Shown here: positions 5,975 to 7,344 of the stretch, piece after piece
Numbering within the stretch: the stretch's first letter is position 1
Layout of the letters: each line of letters starts with the position of its first letter
NCBI GenBank assembly: GCA_910579325.1
Contig: CAJTTU010000055.1
Location: 1-7,344, forward strand
Length of the DNA: 7,344 nt
Source: an uncultured Lachnospiraceae bacterium
GTDB taxonomy: Bacteria; Bacillota; Clostridia; Lachnospirales; Lachnospiraceae
Direction: 5' to 3'
The notes under the pieces: model-generated
What the model was told of the DNA's origin: nothing
Database searches by the model: none
The model's input: only the letters and a program-made list of their open reading frames with translations
Program-made: the position numbers and the translations under genes

Positions 5975-6229
5975 ATGAATGATGAAATGAAAATGATGGT
6001 AAATATGGTCGTTGATGAAATGGGAAAGATGGAAGAACGGATGAATAAGCGTTTTGCCGAGATGGAAGAGAAGATGAAGAAGCGTTTTGAAAAAATCGAA
6101 AAACGCCTGGAATCCATGCAACATGACATTAACGCCTGTAAGATGACAAAAGACATGGTGGAGATCTTGATCAGGAAGATCGACCAGCTGGAAAAACGGA
6201 TTGAGGAACTGGAACGGAAGACGGCTTAG
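5975..6229 (+). CDS. Small charged coiled-coil protein of unknown function (84 aa)
   Basis: I do not recognise this protein. It starts at ATG 5975 behind a good AGGAGG (5963-5968) and ends at TAG 6227-6229. It is almost wholly predicted helix, Met/Glu/Lys-rich and free of Pro. Residues 19-51 show an 11-residue repeat: MEERMNKRFAE (19-29), MEEKMKKRFEK (30-40), then the looser IEKRLESMQHD (41-51). The C-terminal part (about 61-82, ILIRKIDQLEKRIEELERK) changes to ordinary heptads. No signal peptide or membrane helix is seen, and a single Cys lies at 55. An oligomeric cytosolic scaffold or adaptor is possible, but no function can be assigned. It has its own likely promoter downstream of a terminator, so it is probably not part of the transporter operon. 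The strong ribosome binding site and intact helix pattern argue for a real gene. Confidence 0.75.
   Translation: MNDEMKMMVNMVVDEMGKMEERMNKRFAEMEEKMKKRFEKIEKRLESMQHDINACKMTKDMVEILIRKIDQLEKRIEELERKTA
6028..6093 (+). repeat. Degenerate 33-bp tandem repeat inside the coiled-coil gene
   Basis: Bases 6028-6060 and 6061-6093 are two diverged copies of a 33-bp unit. Both begin GATGGAAGA and both contain AAGCGTTTTG (6047-6056 and 6080-6089, exactly 33 bp apart). Each unit equals 11 codons, so growth or loss of a unit would keep the frame and the hendecad helix pattern. Confidence 0.65.
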
Positions 6230-6415
6230 AGCATTCCATTCATACCTTCGATTCAACGGCTCATTTGATTTTTATGAAGCAATCAGTTCACTGAACCAAT
6301 TCGCCGAATTCACCGCACTTCAGATTTGTGCTGAATTTATGAATGATTCTTAAATAACGAATACACTTTACATATTTTTATCCGGATATTTTTTCATATT
6401 TTTTTCTGCCCCATG
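6230..6415. other. Convergent intergenic region with short dyads and no clear terminator
   Basis: The gap lies between the 3' ends of the small + gene and the - strand AraC gene. AATTCG-C-CGAATT is a perfect 13-bp dyad at 6298-6310. An overlapping imperfect stem follows: AATTC (6307-6311) with GAATT (6333-6337), plus inner GCAC (6315-6318) with GTGC (6328-6331). TATCCGGATA at 6379-6388 is a 10-bp palindrome next to T runs on the + strand, but it has no loop and would make a poor hairpin. No canonical intrinsic terminator was found for either gene. Confidence 0.45.
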
Positions 6416-7264
6416 TTATTTCCTGGCCTGTTCCCGGTATTCCGAAGGCGTAACGCCCGTTTCTTTTTTGAAGCAGGTGCAAAAGCTGCTCTCGCTGGTA
6501 AAGCCTGTGCTGAAACAGACATGCTTAATGGAAGCGTCGGAAGAACGAAGCAGAAATTTGGCGTTGCTGATGCGGGTGGTGATAATATAATTGTGGGGAG
6601 AAAAACCGGTTTCCTTTTTAAACAGCCTGCTGAAATAAAAAGGGCTTAAGGAGGCCTGGGCGGCCAGCTCGTTCAGGGAGAGTGGGTCTGTTAGATGCTC
6701 GTTGATATAGGCGATGCTGTCGGAAATGAGATCGGCGGAAATCATGCCAGGGTTTGCCGCCTCCTGGCTGACCAGCAGTTCCGTTAAAATATTGACGATA
6801 TAATTGTTCAGCAGCGCTTCTTTTACGGAGGGACTGTCTTTAAACTGCAGATAAATTTTATGCAGGTATTTTTCAAAACGGTATGTATTTTTCAGCGTGA
6901 TCACAGGGGTCGCGCCGGTCAGGGCGGCTTCATAATAGCCTCTTGCGCCGTTCCCGTCGAAATGAAGCCATTCCGCCTCCCATCCTTCGGAGGAATAATA
7001 GGAGTGAGGGGCATAGCAGTCCAGCAGTACGATCTGATTTTCCCGGGCCTGGTAGTGGCGGTTTGCGAAATCAATTTCGCACTGTCCTTTTTTCATATAC
7101 ATGATCAGAAAGCTGTCCAGGGAGGTCCGCTTCAGGCAGTAGCCGGGAAGGTAGCGGAAATATCCCGTGATAACCGGATAGAGGAACAGGCTTCTGGCCT
7201 GGGTGCTGGGGGTATAGATATAGTAATCGGAGCCGGGAGCAACGCCCTGTTCTTTTGAAAGCAT
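6416..7264 (-). CDS. AraC-family transcriptional regulator, complete (282 aa)
   Basis: This complete - strand gene runs from ATG at 7264-7262 to TAA at 6418-6416, with a Shine-Dalgarno AGGAG about 8 nt before the start. Residues about 20-120 form the sensor domain of the AraC cupin type: a pattern of Tyr-Met-Lys-Lys-Gly-Gln then QIVLLDCYAPHSYYSSEGWE and WLHFDGNG, common in Firmicutes sugar regulators. Residues 175-282 form the double helix-turn-helix domain. The first helix-turn-helix is in LSLNELAAQASLSPFYFSRLF (from 195) and the second in ASIKHVCFSTGFTSESSFC (from 244), ending TGVTPSEYREQ. The sensor differs clearly from that of the left regulator, so they are not recent duplicates. The gene is convergent with the small + gene and starts near the right edge, so its target may be itself or genes beyond 7344. 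Ligand unknown. Confidence 0.94.
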   Translation of the reverse strand: MLSKEQGVAPGSDYYIYTPSTQARSLFLYPVITGYFRYLPGYCLKRTSLDSFLIMYMKKGQCEIDFANRHYQARENQIVLLDCYAPHSYYSSEGWEAEWLHFDGNGARGYYEAALTGATPVITLKNTYRFEKYLHKIYLQFKDSPSVKEALLNNYIVNILTELLVSQEAANPGMISADLISDSIAYINEHLTDPLSLNELAAQASLSPFYFSRLFKKETGFSPHNYIITTRISNAKFLLRSSDASIKHVCFSTGFTSESSFCTCFKKETGVTPSEYREQARK

Positions 7265-7291
7265 GATACATTCTCCTGATATAAGGTCTGC

Positions 7292-7331
7292 CTCTGTTTT
7301 TCCTGAATTTTATTATATTGCGGCAACAGAG
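7292..7331. promoter_or_regulatory. Inverted repeat around the AraC promoter, candidate operator
   Basis: CTCTGTT (7292-7298) is the exact reverse complement of AACAGAG (7325-7331). One arm lies in the -35/-10 spacer and the other just downstream of the expected start, with the -10 between them. Half-site spacing is 33 bp, about three helical turns. This layout suits a repressor or autoregulatory site, though AraC proteins more often use direct repeats. Function is inference. Confidence 0.4.
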
Positions 7332-7340
7332 ATCAGTCAA
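7312..7340 (-). promoter_or_regulatory. Near-consensus sigma-A promoter of the - strand AraC gene
   Basis: Reading the - strand, TTGACT (7340-7335) and TATAAT (7317-7312) are separated by exactly 17 bp. The -10 is perfect and the -35 matches five of six positions. The expected start is near 7305, giving a leader of about 40 nt before ATG 7264. Confidence 0.88.
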
Positions 7341-7344
7341 CAAA

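Noticed and set aside
6379..6410. TATCCGGATA palindrome plus T run as an intrinsic terminator
   Set aside because: The palindrome has no room for a loop and leaves only about three A-T pairs if CCGG is unpaired, so it is too weak to terminate.

Overview
The window looks like chromosomal DNA of a Gram-positive anaerobe of the Lachnospiraceae / Clostridium cluster XIVa type. This is inferred from strong AGGAGG-type ribosome binding sites, moderate GC coding DNA with AT-rich gaps, a lipoprotein with an Ala/Thr/Gly/Glu-rich linker after its lipobox, and the pairing of AraC-type regulators with a sugar ABC transporter. No sequence search was possible, so the taxon stays approximate.

Layout: (1) 2-805, +, the C-terminal part of an AraC-family regulator whose start lies off the left edge. 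(2) 825-1892, +, a uroporphyrinogen-decarboxylase-superfamily protein that is not HemE and resembles the zinc/corrinoid methyltransferase branch. (3) 2000-3508 and 3505-4491, +, the ATPase and permease of a sugar importer, overlapping by 4 bp. (4) 4609-5715, +, the substrate-binding lipoprotein, separated from the permease by a 117-bp gap with a hairpin and a duplicated Shine-Dalgarno-like repeat. (5) 5731-5755, a strong intrinsic terminator that closes the transport unit. (6) 5975-6229, +, a small coiled-coil protein with its own likely promoter. (7) 6416-7264, -, a second AraC-family regulator with a near-consensus promoter at the right edge.

The three transporter proteins resemble the E. 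coli L-arabinose system AraG/AraH/AraF more than MglABC or RbsACB, judged from remembered sequences. Several sugar-contacting residues of AraF appear changed in the binding protein, so the ligand is probably a pentose-like or related sugar but not certainly arabinose. No catabolic kinase, isomerase or glycosidase is in the window.

How the genes may work together: the left AraC regulator probably senses a small molecule through its cupin domain and controls the unit in which it lies (regulator, URO-D-like protein, ATPase, permease, binding protein; all on + with no terminator visible until 5731). The least explained part is the URO-D-like protein inside a sugar-uptake unit, with no corrinoid protein beside it. 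The right AraC regulator is convergent with the rest and may serve genes beyond the right edge.
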